A stretch of 64,000 nt of DNA from Rhodoferax sp. Its GTDB lineage: Bacteria > Pseudomonadota > Gammaproteobacteria > Burkholderiales > Burkholderiaceae_C. Numbering within the stretch: position 1 is the stretch's first letter; each line of letters starts with the position of its first letter. This document shows, in pieces, positions 25,327-33,620 of the stretch. Both the position numbers and the translations under genes were made by a program. The notes below the pieces were generated by a model. It was not told the DNA's origin. It did no database searches and worked only from the letters and a program-made list of their open reading frames with translations. Location of the stretch: assembly GCA_030685025.1 (NCBI GenBank), contig JAUXWC010000135.1, forward strand, positions 52,285 through 116,284, in the 5' to 3' direction.

Positions 25327-26918
25327 GTTGCACTCCTGAGGGGCGGTAGCAAGCCGACCCTGGGTGATTCATTGCCCACCCGATCCAGCGCAGAAACCAC
25401 CACACCGGTGAGTGGTGCGGCTTGCGCGCCCGCACTGTTCGTCGGCAGTACCTGGGTGGGCTGGTGACACACCTGAAAAACCCAGTGCTCGCCATAGCGC
25501 AGCCACACGGCCCAGCGCACCACCGGTTTGTCGAACCATGGGATGCGCAGCCGGAGATCCAACGCGCCGTCGCTCCGCCTAGTCAAGTGTGCAACCGGCG
25601 CTGCGGGCGCACTGCCCTCCAGCCAGGGCGAGGCCGGAACCAGGGCTGGCGCAGCATAGGTTTGCGACTGGAGTAAGTCGGCCAGTCCCTGGCGGTTTTG
25701 CCGCAGCGCCACCATGCTGAAGTGCACATGGCCACTGCCGGGTGCGCGGGCACGAACGGCCGCAATTTGGTTGGCGATTTCTTGCGCGGGCCACCCCAAG
25801 CTGGGCTCGCCGCCGGGTGCAGCCAGCTTGCTGGTGAACAGGCCGGCGTAGACATGGCGAGAGCGTGGATTTTGCGCATGCCAGTAGTCCAGCAGGGGCG
25901 CAAAGGCCTGTGCCGTCTGGTCCATGCGCCAGTAGAGTTGCGGCACCAGGTAGTCCAGCCAGCCCTCGGCCAGCCAGCGCTCCACGTCGGCATACAGCTT
26001 GTGGTATTGGCTGAAGCCCTGAATGCCGCTGGGGCGCAGTTCCGGGCGGCCCAGGCCAAACGGGCTCACGCCAAAACGCACCCAGGGTTTGACGGCCCGG
26101 ATACCGGCATAAATGCGTGCCACCAAGGCGTCCACATTGCTGCGCCGCCAGTCGTCTCGCGCCAGGGCGCCACCACCATCTAGGTAGCGTTGCCAGGCAG
26201 GCTGGTCCGGGAAATCCACCTCCAGCTTTGGCGCGTTCCCCTGTGTCACCGGGTAGGGGTAAAAGTAGTCATCGATGTGGATGCCATCCACGTCATAGCG
26301 GCGCAGCACATCCATGAACACGGCCAGCGTGTGGTCGGCGGCGGCGCTTTCGCCGGGGTCGATCCAGAGCTGGTCGCCATAGGTCTTGACCCAGGTGGGC
26401 TGCGTCTGACTCAGGTGGCCGGGCGCAGGGTTGGACGCCGCTTTGCTCTGGCGCGCCCGAAACGGGTTGAACCAGGCATGCAGCTCCAGCCCACGGGCGT
26501 GAGCTTCGGAAATCCACACGGCCAGGGGATCGTAATAAGGCTCGGGCGCTTGGCCCTGGGTGCCCGTCAGGTACTCGCTCCAGGGTTCCAGGGTGGACGG
26601 GTAAAACGCGTCGGCACTGGTGCGGACTTGCAGGATGAGGGCGTTGAGTTTGAGCGCCACCGCCTGGTCCAGGATGGCGTGCATCTCGGCCTGCTGCTGT
26701 GCACTTGACAGGCCCTTGCAACTGGGCCAGTCGATGTTGGCCACGGTGGCAACCCAGGTCGCACGGAACTCGCGTGGTGCCGGGGGTGCCAAACTCGCCA
26801 GTTCAGGCGCGCCGCGCGCCGCGCCAGAGCCTGCGACTGGCCAGTTGCCGCATGCAGCCAGGCTTGCCACAGCCCCAGCGGACAGGCCAAACATACGTCG
26901 CCGACTCAGTGCAAACAT
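25323..26918 (-). CDS. GHL10/DUF187 glycosyl hydrolase, DigH-like lipoprotein
   Basis: 531 residues. The N-terminus SRRRMFGLSAGAVASLAAC combines a twin-arginine motif with a lipobox Cys, so it is probably a Tat-exported lipoprotein. The glycosidase domain (about residues 48-370) has REFRATWVATVANIDWPS, NALILQVRTSADAFYPS, LELHAWFNPFRA, DVDGIHIDDYFYPYP (acidic catalytic candidates), FGVSPFG and DYLVPQLYWR, the marks of the YngK/DigH group. E. coli DigH cuts glycan strands stripped of stem peptides. Two amidases nearby would make that substrate. A roughly 100-residue C-terminal beta domain follows. Operon member between the NagX-like and kinase genes. Confidence 0.85.
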   Translation of the reverse strand: MFALSRRRMFGLSAGAVASLAACGNWPVAGSGAARGAPELASLAPPAPREFRATWVATVANIDWPSCKGLSSAQQQAEMHAILDQAVALKLNALILQVRTSADAFYPSTLEPWSEYLTGTQGQAPEPYYDPLAVWISEAHARGLELHAWFNPFRARQSKAASNPAPGHLSQTQPTWVKTYGDQLWIDPGESAAADHTLAVFMDVLRRYDVDGIHIDDYFYPYPVTQGNAPKLEVDFPDQPAWQRYLDGGGALARDDWRRSNVDALVARIYAGIRAVKPWVRFGVSPFGLGRPELRPSGIQGFSQYHKLYADVERWLAEGWLDYLVPQLYWRMDQTAQAFAPLLDYWHAQNPRSRHVYAGLFTSKLAAPGGEPSLGWPAQEIANQIAAVRARAPGSGHVHFSMVALRQNRQGLADLLQSQTYAAPALVPASPWLEGSAPAAPVAHLTRRSDGALDLRLRIPWFDKPVVRWAVWLRYGEHWVFQVCHQPTQVLPTNSAGAQAAPLTGVVVSALDRVGNESPRVGLLPPLRSAT

Positions 26919-26921
26919 CGC

Positions 26922-28055
26922 TTAGACCTTTACAAACCAGCCCTTGCGCCACATGGCCCAGGCAATGACGTACATGACGCTGCAAAACAGCAGCGCAAAC
27001 ACCAGCGACGCATTCACCGGTGCCAGACCCAGCGTCTGGAAGGGTTCGTACAACCAGGCCTTGAGCGACTCGGCAGGTGCGACCTTGATGAAGCCGAGCA
27101 TCTTGGCAATCAGGCTGGACAGGGCAAACAGGAACAGGGCGTTCATGCCAAAGATCACCAGCGGGCGCAGCCACGCACGAGCGCGTGCGCGCAAACCGGC
27201 ATCCGGCATGGCATCGAGCAGCCAGTGGAAAACGCCCAACACGATGCAGGCCCAACCCGCCATCAGCAGCACATAGGCCGGGCTCCACAGGCTCTTGTTG
27301 ATGGGCATGCTCCAGGCCCCCAGCACCTGGCCCAGCCACAACAGGCCCAGGCCGGCCAGCAACAGCCACACCGTTTTTTCCACCGGCAAGCGATGGCTAG
27401 CCAGCCAGTGACCGACCAGCACGCCGGCTAGTTGGCTGGCCACCGCTGGCACGGTGGAGAGCAGCCCTTCGGGGTCCCAGGTCTTGCTGCTGTGCCACAG
27501 ATGACCGTTCATCAGGGCGCGGTCCAGCCAGGCTCCCACGTCTTCTCCGGCTTGCAGCGAGCCGGTATGCCACACACCCTGGGCATCGGGCACGCTGACC
27601 CACAAGATGATGGCGGTATACGCCAGCAGCAGACCGACAAGCCAGGCCAGTTGAGCACGCCAGTTGAAATAGAGCACGATGGGTGCCGCTAAAATGGTGC
27701 ACAGACCCAGGCGTTGCAGCACACCCGGAACGCGCAGCGTGACCAGGTCGAAAGTGGGAATCAGATTGAGCAACAAGCCGATGACGATGATCACGGCGCC
27801 GCGTTGGACGGTATGCACCAACAGGTGCAGCTTGTCATCCCCTAGCGCGGCGCGGCGCCCCAGGCTCAGGGTCATGGAGATGCCGCTAATGAAGACGAAG
27901 AAGGGGAATATCCAGTCGGTAAAGGTCCAGCCATCCCACTTGGCGTGCGCCAGGGGCGCGTACAAATGCCCCCAGTCGCCCGGGTTATTGACCAACAGCA
28001 TGGCCGCAATCGTGAAGCCGCGAAAGACATCCAACGAGAGCAGGCGGCGGTTCAT
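26922..28055 (-). CDS. NagX/HGSNAT-like transmembrane acyltransferase
   Basis: 377 residues with about ten membrane helices. It begins MNRRLLSLDVFRGFTIAAMLLVNNPG and has FTDWIFPFFVFISGISM, the signature of the DUF1624/DUF5009 group related to human heparan-alpha-glucosaminide N-acetyltransferase. Bacterial members (NagX) are common in GlcNAc and chitin use clusters, where they are thought to acetylate or carry an amino sugar across the membrane. The ATG at 28055 is chosen because the family starts there; the open frame continues upstream without conservation. It overlaps the AmpG-like gene by 4 bases. Confidence 0.82.
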   Translation of the reverse strand: MNRRLLSLDVFRGFTIAAMLLVNNPGDWGHLYAPLAHAKWDGWTFTDWIFPFFVFISGISMTLSLGRRAALGDDKLHLLVHTVQRGAVIIVIGLLLNLIPTFDLVTLRVPGVLQRLGLCTILAAPIVLYFNWRAQLAWLVGLLLAYTAIILWVSVPDAQGVWHTGSLQAGEDVGAWLDRALMNGHLWHSSKTWDPEGLLSTVPAVASQLAGVLVGHWLASHRLPVEKTVWLLLAGLGLLWLGQVLGAWSMPINKSLWSPAYVLLMAGWACIVLGVFHWLLDAMPDAGLRARARAWLRPLVIFGMNALFLFALSSLIAKMLGFIKVAPAESLKAWLYEPFQTLGLAPVNASLVFALLFCSVMYVIAWAMWRKGWFVKV

Positions 28056-29344
28056 TCCTGTTCGGCTTTCTTTCCAAAGCCCTCGGGAATTTTGATCAGA
28101 GCCACCATGGCGAAAGAAGGAAGGGTTGCCAGCATCACCCAGACGAAGAAGGACAGGTAGCCCAGTTGCTGCTGCAACCAGCCGCTCCACATGCCGGGCA
28201 GCATCATGCCCAGCGCCATGAAGCCGGTGCAGATGGCGTAGTGCGCGGTCTTGTGTGGCCCATCGGCCACCAGGATCATGTACATCATGTAGGCGGTAAA
28301 GCCCAGGCCGTAGCCAAACTGTTCCACCGCCAAAGCGGCGCTTACGATCACCACGTCCTGAGGCTGCGCCAGCGCCAGAAACACAAACACCGCATTGGGC
28401 ACGTGCATCAGCAGCACCAGGGGCCACACCACCCGTTTGAGGCCGAACCGGGAGATGATCCATCCGCCCAGCAAACCACCGCAGGTCAGCGCCAGAAGCC
28501 CCACCGTGCCGTAGGCGATGCCCACTGCCTTGGTACTCAGGCCCAGGCCGCCCAGTTCGGGCTTGTCCAGCAGGAATGGCGTGGCCAATTTGAGTAACTG
28601 CGCCTCGGGGAAACGGTACAGCAGCAGAAAGCCCAGCACCACCAGAATGCCGGGTTTCTTGAAAAACGTGCCGAAGACGGCAAAGAATTCGTGCACCAGG
28701 TCACGCGCTTTGCCCGCTCCGGGACCGCGCGTGTCGGAGAGTGGGCGCGGCAACATGCGCCAATGGAACAGCGCCATCGCGACAAACAGGGCGGTGAGCA
28801 CGTAAAACACGACGCTCCATGCGGTCTGCATGCTGCCAGTGCGCTCCTGCAAGACGCCGGCCAGGTACACCAGACCGCCCTGACCACCGATATTGGCCAA
28901 GCGGTAAAAGGCCGAGCGCACGCCCACGAAGGCGGCCTGGTTGTGTTCGGGCAAAGCCAGCATGTAGAAACCGTCAGCGGCAATGTCGTGCGAGGCAGAC
29001 GAAAATGCCATCAGCCAGAGCACGGCCAGCGTCATTCTGAAGAAGTCAGGCCCGGGAATGGTCAAGGCCACACAGGCCAGTGCCGCGCCAACGGCAAACT
29101 GCAGGGCCACAATCCAGGCCCGCTTGGTGCCAAACAACTCCATCAGAGGCGACCACAGCGGCTTGATGACCCAGGGCATATACAACCAACTGGTGTACAG
29201 GGCAATGTCGGTGTTGTCGATGCCCAGGTTCTTGTACATGATGACCGACAGCGTCATCACCACCACATAGGGAATGCCCTGCGCGAAGTAGAGCGTGGGA
29301 ACCCAGGCCCAGGGGCTGCGCGCGCGGCCGGCGGAGACCATCAT
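28052..29344 (-). CDS. AmpG-like major facilitator permease (muropeptide/sugar)
   Basis: 430 residues, twelve or more membrane helices. Family signs are VPTLYFAQGIPYVVVMTLSVIMYKNLG, PWVIKPLWSPLMELFGTKRAWI and ASHDIAADGFYM, which match AmpG-type permeases. AmpG brings GlcNAc-anhydroMurNAc peptides into the cytoplasm in enterics. This branch is nearer to the AmpG-like carriers found in amino-sugar clusters of other phyla, so the cargo may be free MurNAc, GlcNAc or disaccharide. It overlaps murQ upstream and nagX downstream by 4 bases each. Confidence 0.8.
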   Translation of the reverse strand: MMVSAGRARSPWAWVPTLYFAQGIPYVVVMTLSVIMYKNLGIDNTDIALYTSWLYMPWVIKPLWSPLMELFGTKRAWIVALQFAVGAALACVALTIPGPDFFRMTLAVLWLMAFSSASHDIAADGFYMLALPEHNQAAFVGVRSAFYRLANIGGQGGLVYLAGVLQERTGSMQTAWSVVFYVLTALFVAMALFHWRMLPRPLSDTRGPGAGKARDLVHEFFAVFGTFFKKPGILVVLGFLLLYRFPEAQLLKLATPFLLDKPELGGLGLSTKAVGIAYGTVGLLALTCGGLLGGWIISRFGLKRVVWPLVLLMHVPNAVFVFLALAQPQDVVIVSAALAVEQFGYGLGFTAYMMYMILVADGPHKTAHYAICTGFMALGMMLPGMWSGWLQQQLGYLSFFVWVMLATLPSFAMVALIKIPEGFGKKAEQE

Positions 29345-30237
29345 GCGTCGCCCTGTGCGCCGTCCAACGCGCGGCGCACGTTGTCACCAGCCGCAGCCAG
29401 CCGGGACCGCGCGGCGGCCACATCACAGTCCAGGCGAAGCGCCACGATGGCCACTTTGACGTGATGGTCGCAGGCCTGCAGGATCTGGCGCGCGCTGGCC
29501 TCGTCGCAGCCGGTGGCGCGCTGGGTCAGGGCCACGGTGCGCCGCACCAGTTTGGCATTGGTGGCTTTCATATCGACCATCAAATTGCCGTAGACCTTGC
29601 CCAGGCGCACCATCAGCGCGCTGGAAAAGGTGTTCAAGGCAATCTTCTGCGCGGTGCCCGCCTTGAGCCGGGTGCTGCCCGAGATCACTTCGCTGCCGGT
29701 GTCCAGGGTCATGCCGATCTCGGCCTGTTGTGTCACCGGGGCGTTGGGGTTGTTGGCAAACCCAAGTGTCAGTGCCCCGGCGTCGCGCGCCGCCTGCAAG
29801 GCGCCCAGCACATAAGGCGTGCCGCCCGAGGCGGCCAGCAGCAGCACCACATCAAGGGCGTTGACGCTTGCGGCCCGCACATCGCGTGCGCCCTGTTGCG
29901 TGTCGTCTTCGGCACCTTCCACGGCCACAAACATGGCGCTGGCCCCACCCGCTAGCAGCCCCACTGCACGTTCGTTCGGCCAGGAAAAAGTCGGGTTCAG
30001 CTCCACACTGTCGAGCACGCCCAGTCGGCCCGAGGTGCCCGCACCGACATAAATCAGGCGTCCGCCTTGGCGCATGCGCGCAGCCGCGGCATCCACCGCT
30101 CGGGCGATGTCGGCGCCAGCGGCACGCACTGCGTTCACCGCGTTGACCTGGTCTTCGACAAAGGCTGACACCAGGTCGGGGGTTTCATACAGGTCCAGAT
30201 CGGTATGCAGGGTGCTGGGCGTTTCGGTGTTGAGCAT
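29341..30237 (-). CDS. murQ: N-acetylmuramic acid 6-phosphate etherase MurQ
   Basis: 298 residues, the normal length. It removes the lactyl ether from MurNAc-6-phosphate, giving GlcNAc-6-phosphate and D-lactate. The SIS fold shows in IYVGAGTSGRLGVLDSVELNPTFSWP, which includes the catalytic Glu, and in ALTLGFANNPNAP, EVISGSTRLKAGTAQKIALN and GKVYGNLMVDMKATNAKL. The ATG at 30237 with GAAAG just upstream is preferred to the TTG at 30252. It starts 19 bases after the metallohydrolase gene. Its product would feed NagA, encoded on the opposite strand 6 kb away. Confidence 0.95.
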   Translation of the reverse strand: MLNTETPSTLHTDLDLYETPDLVSAFVEDQVNAVNAVRAAGADIARAVDAAAARMRQGGRLIYVGAGTSGRLGVLDSVELNPTFSWPNERAVGLLAGGASAMFVAVEGAEDDTQQGARDVRAASVNALDVVLLLAASGGTPYVLGALQAARDAGALTLGFANNPNAPVTQQAEIGMTLDTGSEVISGSTRLKAGTAQKIALNTFSSALMVRLGKVYGNLMVDMKATNAKLVRRTVALTQRATGCDEASARQILQACDHHVKVAIVALRLDCDVAAARSRLAAAGDNVRRALDGAQGDA

Positions 30238-30256
30238 GCTGCTTTCTAGCAAGGTT

Positions 30257-31276
30257 TTAGGCGGTAGTTCCTACGATGTCGCGGCTGCTGCGGTGGGCGA
30301 AGTAAAACCACTCGTTGCCCGGCTGGGCATTGGCATCGGGAAACACGATGTAGCCATCGCGCGGTGCCAGCACCGACGTGCCGTCGTGGCGCACGGCAAT
30401 CGGCGCGCCGGCCGCAACCACGTCGTAACTGGCCCAAGCCTGGCTAAACCGGTCATCCGAATGGTGGCGGTCAAAGACCTCGGACAGGCGTAGAAATTCA
30501 ACGTCGGTACATGCTGGCGGCGGTGCCGCATCCACCAGTCCCAGGTGCGCCAGGGCGTTGCGAATGGCGCGGTAGGCGACCCTTGACGCCTGGGGGTCAT
30601 CATGCTGGCCACACTCCAGCGTGATGGCGTAGCCCCCGGTCTTGCGCATGTATTCGGTGGTGCCCACGCCATGGCTGAGAGCCGTGTTCAAAAGGGTAGC
30701 GCGCTCGCTCGGTTGGGTACGGGCCAGGCGCAACTGCACGCCAGCCGCGTAGGTGGAGAGCCATCCTTCCACGATGCGCCGTGGCCCCAGGCGCAGCGCC
30801 AGTGCCTGCTCGTGGGCTGCGTGGGCGACCGGTTCCAGTGCGCCACTGTTGTTGGCGGGCCCGATCAGGGAAAACGCCTCGCCCAGGGAGCTAAAGGAGT
30901 GCAGGTCCAGCAGGACGTCATGCCGCGCCAAAAGGGGGCACAGCACATTGGCAATTCGGTCCTCGTTGTCTTGCGGCTGTGCACGGGGTTGCAGATTGCG
31001 GTTGAGGTTGCGCTCGCCATTGCGTTCCCCCTTGCTGTAGGCCAGCGGGTTGGTGACGGGCACCAGCGTGAGCTGGCCACGCGCAATCGTGAGCTCGCCG
31101 CTGTCGAGTTCGGATAACACCCGCTCGATGCCGCGCGTGCCGCACCTCTCGCTGCCGTGCACGGCGCCCGTGACGATCAGTCGCGGGCCAGGCAGCAGCG
31201 CCGCGAACTGATGTATCCGGAGCTGCGCAGGGGCATAAGTCATGGGTGGGGCGGGGTCGGAAATTGGGGTTTTCAT
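30257..31276 (-). CDS. AstE/AspA-family zinc metallohydrolase (M14-like), substrate unknown
   Basis: About 339 residues. GAVHGSERCGTRG gives the His and Glu zinc ligands, LLDLHSF the second His, and NLNRNL the substrate Arg/Asn motif of succinylglutamate desuccinylase/aspartoacylase and related M14 carboxypeptidases; the tail (VVAAGAPIAVRHDGTSVLAPRDGYIVFPD) is the beta domain of that family. No arginine-catabolism genes are near. As first gene of an operon with murQ and muropeptide genes it may cut an amide in cell-wall fragments, as MpaA does; that is inference. The ATG at 31276 is preferred to the GTG at 31285. The gene is divergent from the AmiD-like gene. Confidence 0.75.
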   Translation of the reverse strand: MKTPISDPAPPMTYAPAQLRIHQFAALLPGPRLIVTGAVHGSERCGTRGIERVLSELDSGELTIARGQLTLVPVTNPLAYSKGERNGERNLNRNLQPRAQPQDNEDRIANVLCPLLARHDVLLDLHSFSSLGEAFSLIGPANNSGALEPVAHAAHEQALALRLGPRRIVEGWLSTYAAGVQLRLARTQPSERATLLNTALSHGVGTTEYMRKTGGYAITLECGQHDDPQASRVAYRAIRNALAHLGLVDAAPPPACTDVEFLRLSEVFDRHHSDDRFSQAWASYDVVAAGAPIAVRHDGTSVLAPRDGYIVFPDANAQPGNEWFYFAHRSSRDIVGTTA

Positions 31277-31397
31277 TGTAGACACGCCCTCTCGCGGCAG
31301 CCATCGAACTGCGTTCGTGGCCCATAATCAAAAGGTATGCAGTGCCGACTCGCCGGTGCCGTGCGTCTATACCACGAAGTTATGCGCTGCGACACGA

Positions 31398-31403
31398 TTG
31401 ACA
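31398..31403 (+). promoter_or_regulatory. Candidate -35 box in the divergent promoter region of the two murein operons
   Basis: A perfect TTGACA lies 40 bases before the AmiD-like gene in the 166-base gap between the two divergent operons. No convincing -10 sits at 16-18 bases, so this is a weak call. The gap must hold the promoters for both operons and is the likely place for the LysR regulator (33621-34523) to bind. Confidence 0.25.
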
Positions 31404-31442
31404 TGGGGCGTCTTCAATTTGCCGTAGTAAGCTGACCGACTT

Positions 31443-32354
31443 ATGTTTACAGGGCTCCATCCCATCATGGCAGGCGGACTTGCCGTTCTGTATCGCGCAA
31501 TCAGCCGCCGCGGCGCCTGGTACATCAGTTTTGTCGGTGCGCTGTTGTTGAGTGCCTGCGCGTCGGGCGTTCGCATCGACAACAGCTACACATCGGAAAA
31601 CCAGGACAGCCGCGCACTCTTCCTGGTGTTGCATTACACCGTGGGCAACTTTGAGAGTGCGCTGGCGATGTTGACCAAGCCGTCCAGCCGGGCGGTGTCG
31701 AGCCACTATCTGGTGCGCGATGAGCCTGTCAAAACCTACCGACTGGTGGATGAAAACCGGCGCGCCTGGCATGCCGGTCCAAGCTACTGGAGGGGCTACA
31801 ACAACCTCAATGCCAGTTCCATCGGCATTGAAATTGTCAACCCCGGGTGGGTCAGGGATGCCGATGGCTCGCAGCGGTACATTCCATTTTCCGCAGCGCA
31901 GATTGACGAAGTGGTGGCCCTGTGCAAGGACATCGTGGCACGCCACGGCATCCGGCCTGAGCACATCATCGGACACGCTGACATTGCACCCGGTCGCAAG
32001 CAGGACCCAGGCCCCTTGTTTCCCTGGAAGCGTCTGGCCGATGAGGGTCTTATCGCCTGGCCCGACTCAAGCGTAGTGGCGACCAGGAGGCCTTTGCATG
32101 CGGCGCAGCTTCCCGGGGCAGCGTGGTTTCAGGAGAAATTGGCCGAGCACGGCTACAACACGTCTCGCAGCGGCGAGTTCGATGCCTTGACGCGTGACAG
32201 TTTGGTGAGTTTTCAGATGAAATACCGGTCCGCCCGGTACGATGGACTACCTGATGCCGAGACTGCCGCGCTGCTCGACGTGGTCAATAGCGAGTTGGGT
32301 ATGGTGATGACCCGCCCCACCACCGGCACCAGGCCATATACCTCCCGCTGGTAG
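31443..32354 (+). CDS. N-acetylmuramoyl-L-alanine amidase, AmiD-like lipoprotein
   Basis: 303 residues. A hydrophobic segment with lipobox LLSAC (Cys39 from this start; Cys31 if the ATG at 31467 is used) makes it an outer-membrane lipoprotein candidate. The amidase_2 domain has LVLHYTVGNF, SSHYLVRDEPVKTYRLVDENRRAWHAG, SIGIEIVN and IIGHADIAPGRKQDPGPLFPW with the zinc His/His/Asp set. A C-terminal peptidoglycan-binding domain (about residues 215-285) follows. AmiD cuts MurNAc-L-Ala in intact murein and anhydro-muropeptides. First gene of the rightward operon. Confidence 0.92.
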   Translation: MFTGLHPIMAGGLAVLYRAISRRGAWYISFVGALLLSACASGVRIDNSYTSENQDSRALFLVLHYTVGNFESALAMLTKPSSRAVSSHYLVRDEPVKTYRLVDENRRAWHAGPSYWRGYNNLNASSIGIEIVNPGWVRDADGSQRYIPFSAAQIDEVVALCKDIVARHGIRPEHIIGHADIAPGRKQDPGPLFPWKRLADEGLIAWPDSSVVATRRPLHAAQLPGAAWFQEKLAEHGYNTSRSGEFDALTRDSLVSFQMKYRSARYDGLPDAETAALLDVVNSELGMVMTRPTTGTRPYTSRW

Positions 32355-32372
32355 CGGCTTTCTTGATCCCTT

Positions 32373-33611
32373 ATGGCACTATCCTATATTTGGTCGGGTT
32401 TTTTTCTGGTGGGTTTTGCTGCTGCCCTGGCCCAATGGCTGTTCATGGGGGATGTCGAGGTATTCAAACGCATCATTGACGGCACGTTCTCCTCCGCCAA
32501 GGTGGCGGTGATGGATATTGCACTGCCACTGGCGGGGGTGATGACCTTGTGGCTGGGTTTGCTCAACATTGGGGAGCGCGCGGGTGCCATCGGTGTCGTT
32601 GCGCGTTTGATCAGCCCTTTTTTTTCCCGCATCTTTCCCGAGGTTCCCAAGGATCATCCGGCGTCGGGCCACATGGTGATGAACTTTTCCGCCAACTTTC
32701 TCGGCCTGGACAACGCCGCCACGCCGTTTGGACTCAAGGCCATGGACAGCCTGCAAAGCCTCAATCCTAACAAGGAGGAGGCCAGCAACGCGCAGATCAT
32801 GTTTCTGGTGCTGCAGACCTCGGGCTTGACCCTGATCCCGATCTCGATCATTGCTCAGCGAGCGGTGTTGGGCGCCAGAGATCCGTCTGACGTCTTTCTG
32901 CCCATCCTGATCGCCACCTATGTTGCTACGCTGGTGGCCCTGGTGAGTGTTTCCGTCAAACAGCGCATCAATCTGTGGGATCGTGTGATTGTGGGGTGGG
33001 TCGGTGGCATCTCGGCCGTGATTGGCGGCATGGTGTGGTACTTCGTCAACTACCTGAGCCGCGCCGAGATAGAGCTGTTTTCGAAGGTAGCCAGCAACCT
33101 GGTGCTGGCATCCATCATTGCCGCATTCCTGATCGGCGCACTGCGCAAGAGAGTCAATATTTTTGACGCCTTCATCGACGGAGCAAAAGGCGGTATACAA
33201 ACTTCACTCACCATCATGCCGTATCTGGTTGGCATGCTGGTGGCCATCAGCGTGCTGCGCAACTCGGGCGTATTGTCGTTCATCGTGAGCGGTTTCACCT
33301 GGACGTTTTCCCAGCTAGGCTGGAACACCGATTTCACGCCGGCCCTGCCGACTGCCCTCATGAAGCCCATTAGCGGCAGCGGCGCACGCGCCATGATGAT
33401 TGATGCCATGCAGACCTACGGCGTCGATTCCTTTGTTGGACGCCTCTCCAGTGTGCTGCAGGGCGCGACCGACACCACCTTCTACATCATCGCTCTTTAT
33501 TTTGGCGCGGTGGGCATCAAGCGGGCTCGCTATGCGATTGGCTACGGTCTCCTGGCCGACCTCACTGGCGTGCTCGCTTCGGTGTGGGTGGCCTACTTGT
33601 TCTTCCATTGA
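32373..33611 (+). CDS. SpmA-SpmB fusion, nucleoside-recognition (Gate) domain membrane protein
   Basis: 412 residues with about ten membrane helices and two Gate domains: the N-terminal half is SpmA-like (ALPLAGVMTLWLGLLNIGERAG, NFSANFLGLDNAATPFGLKAMDSLQ) and the C-terminal half SpmB-like (VNIFDAFIDGAKGGIQTSLTIMPYLVGMLVAI, MKPISGSGARAMM). In Bacillus SpmA and SpmB are separate spore-maturation proteins; in proteobacteria the fused form is of unknown function. It is 18 bases after the amidase gene and 9 bases before the LysR gene, so a transport role in cell-wall metabolism is possible but unproven. Confidence 0.85.
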   Translation: MALSYIWSGFFLVGFAAALAQWLFMGDVEVFKRIIDGTFSSAKVAVMDIALPLAGVMTLWLGLLNIGERAGAIGVVARLISPFFSRIFPEVPKDHPASGHMVMNFSANFLGLDNAATPFGLKAMDSLQSLNPNKEEASNAQIMFLVLQTSGLTLIPISIIAQRAVLGARDPSDVFLPILIATYVATLVALVSVSVKQRINLWDRVIVGWVGGISAVIGGMVWYFVNYLSRAEIELFSKVASNLVLASIIAAFLIGALRKRVNIFDAFIDGAKGGIQTSLTIMPYLVGMLVAISVLRNSGVLSFIVSGFTWTFSQLGWNTDFTPALPTALMKPISGSGARAMMIDAMQTYGVDSFVGRLSSVLQGATDTTFYIIALYFGAVGIKRARYAIGYGLLADLTGVLASVWVAYLFFH

Positions 33612-33620
33612 TGGTGCGCC

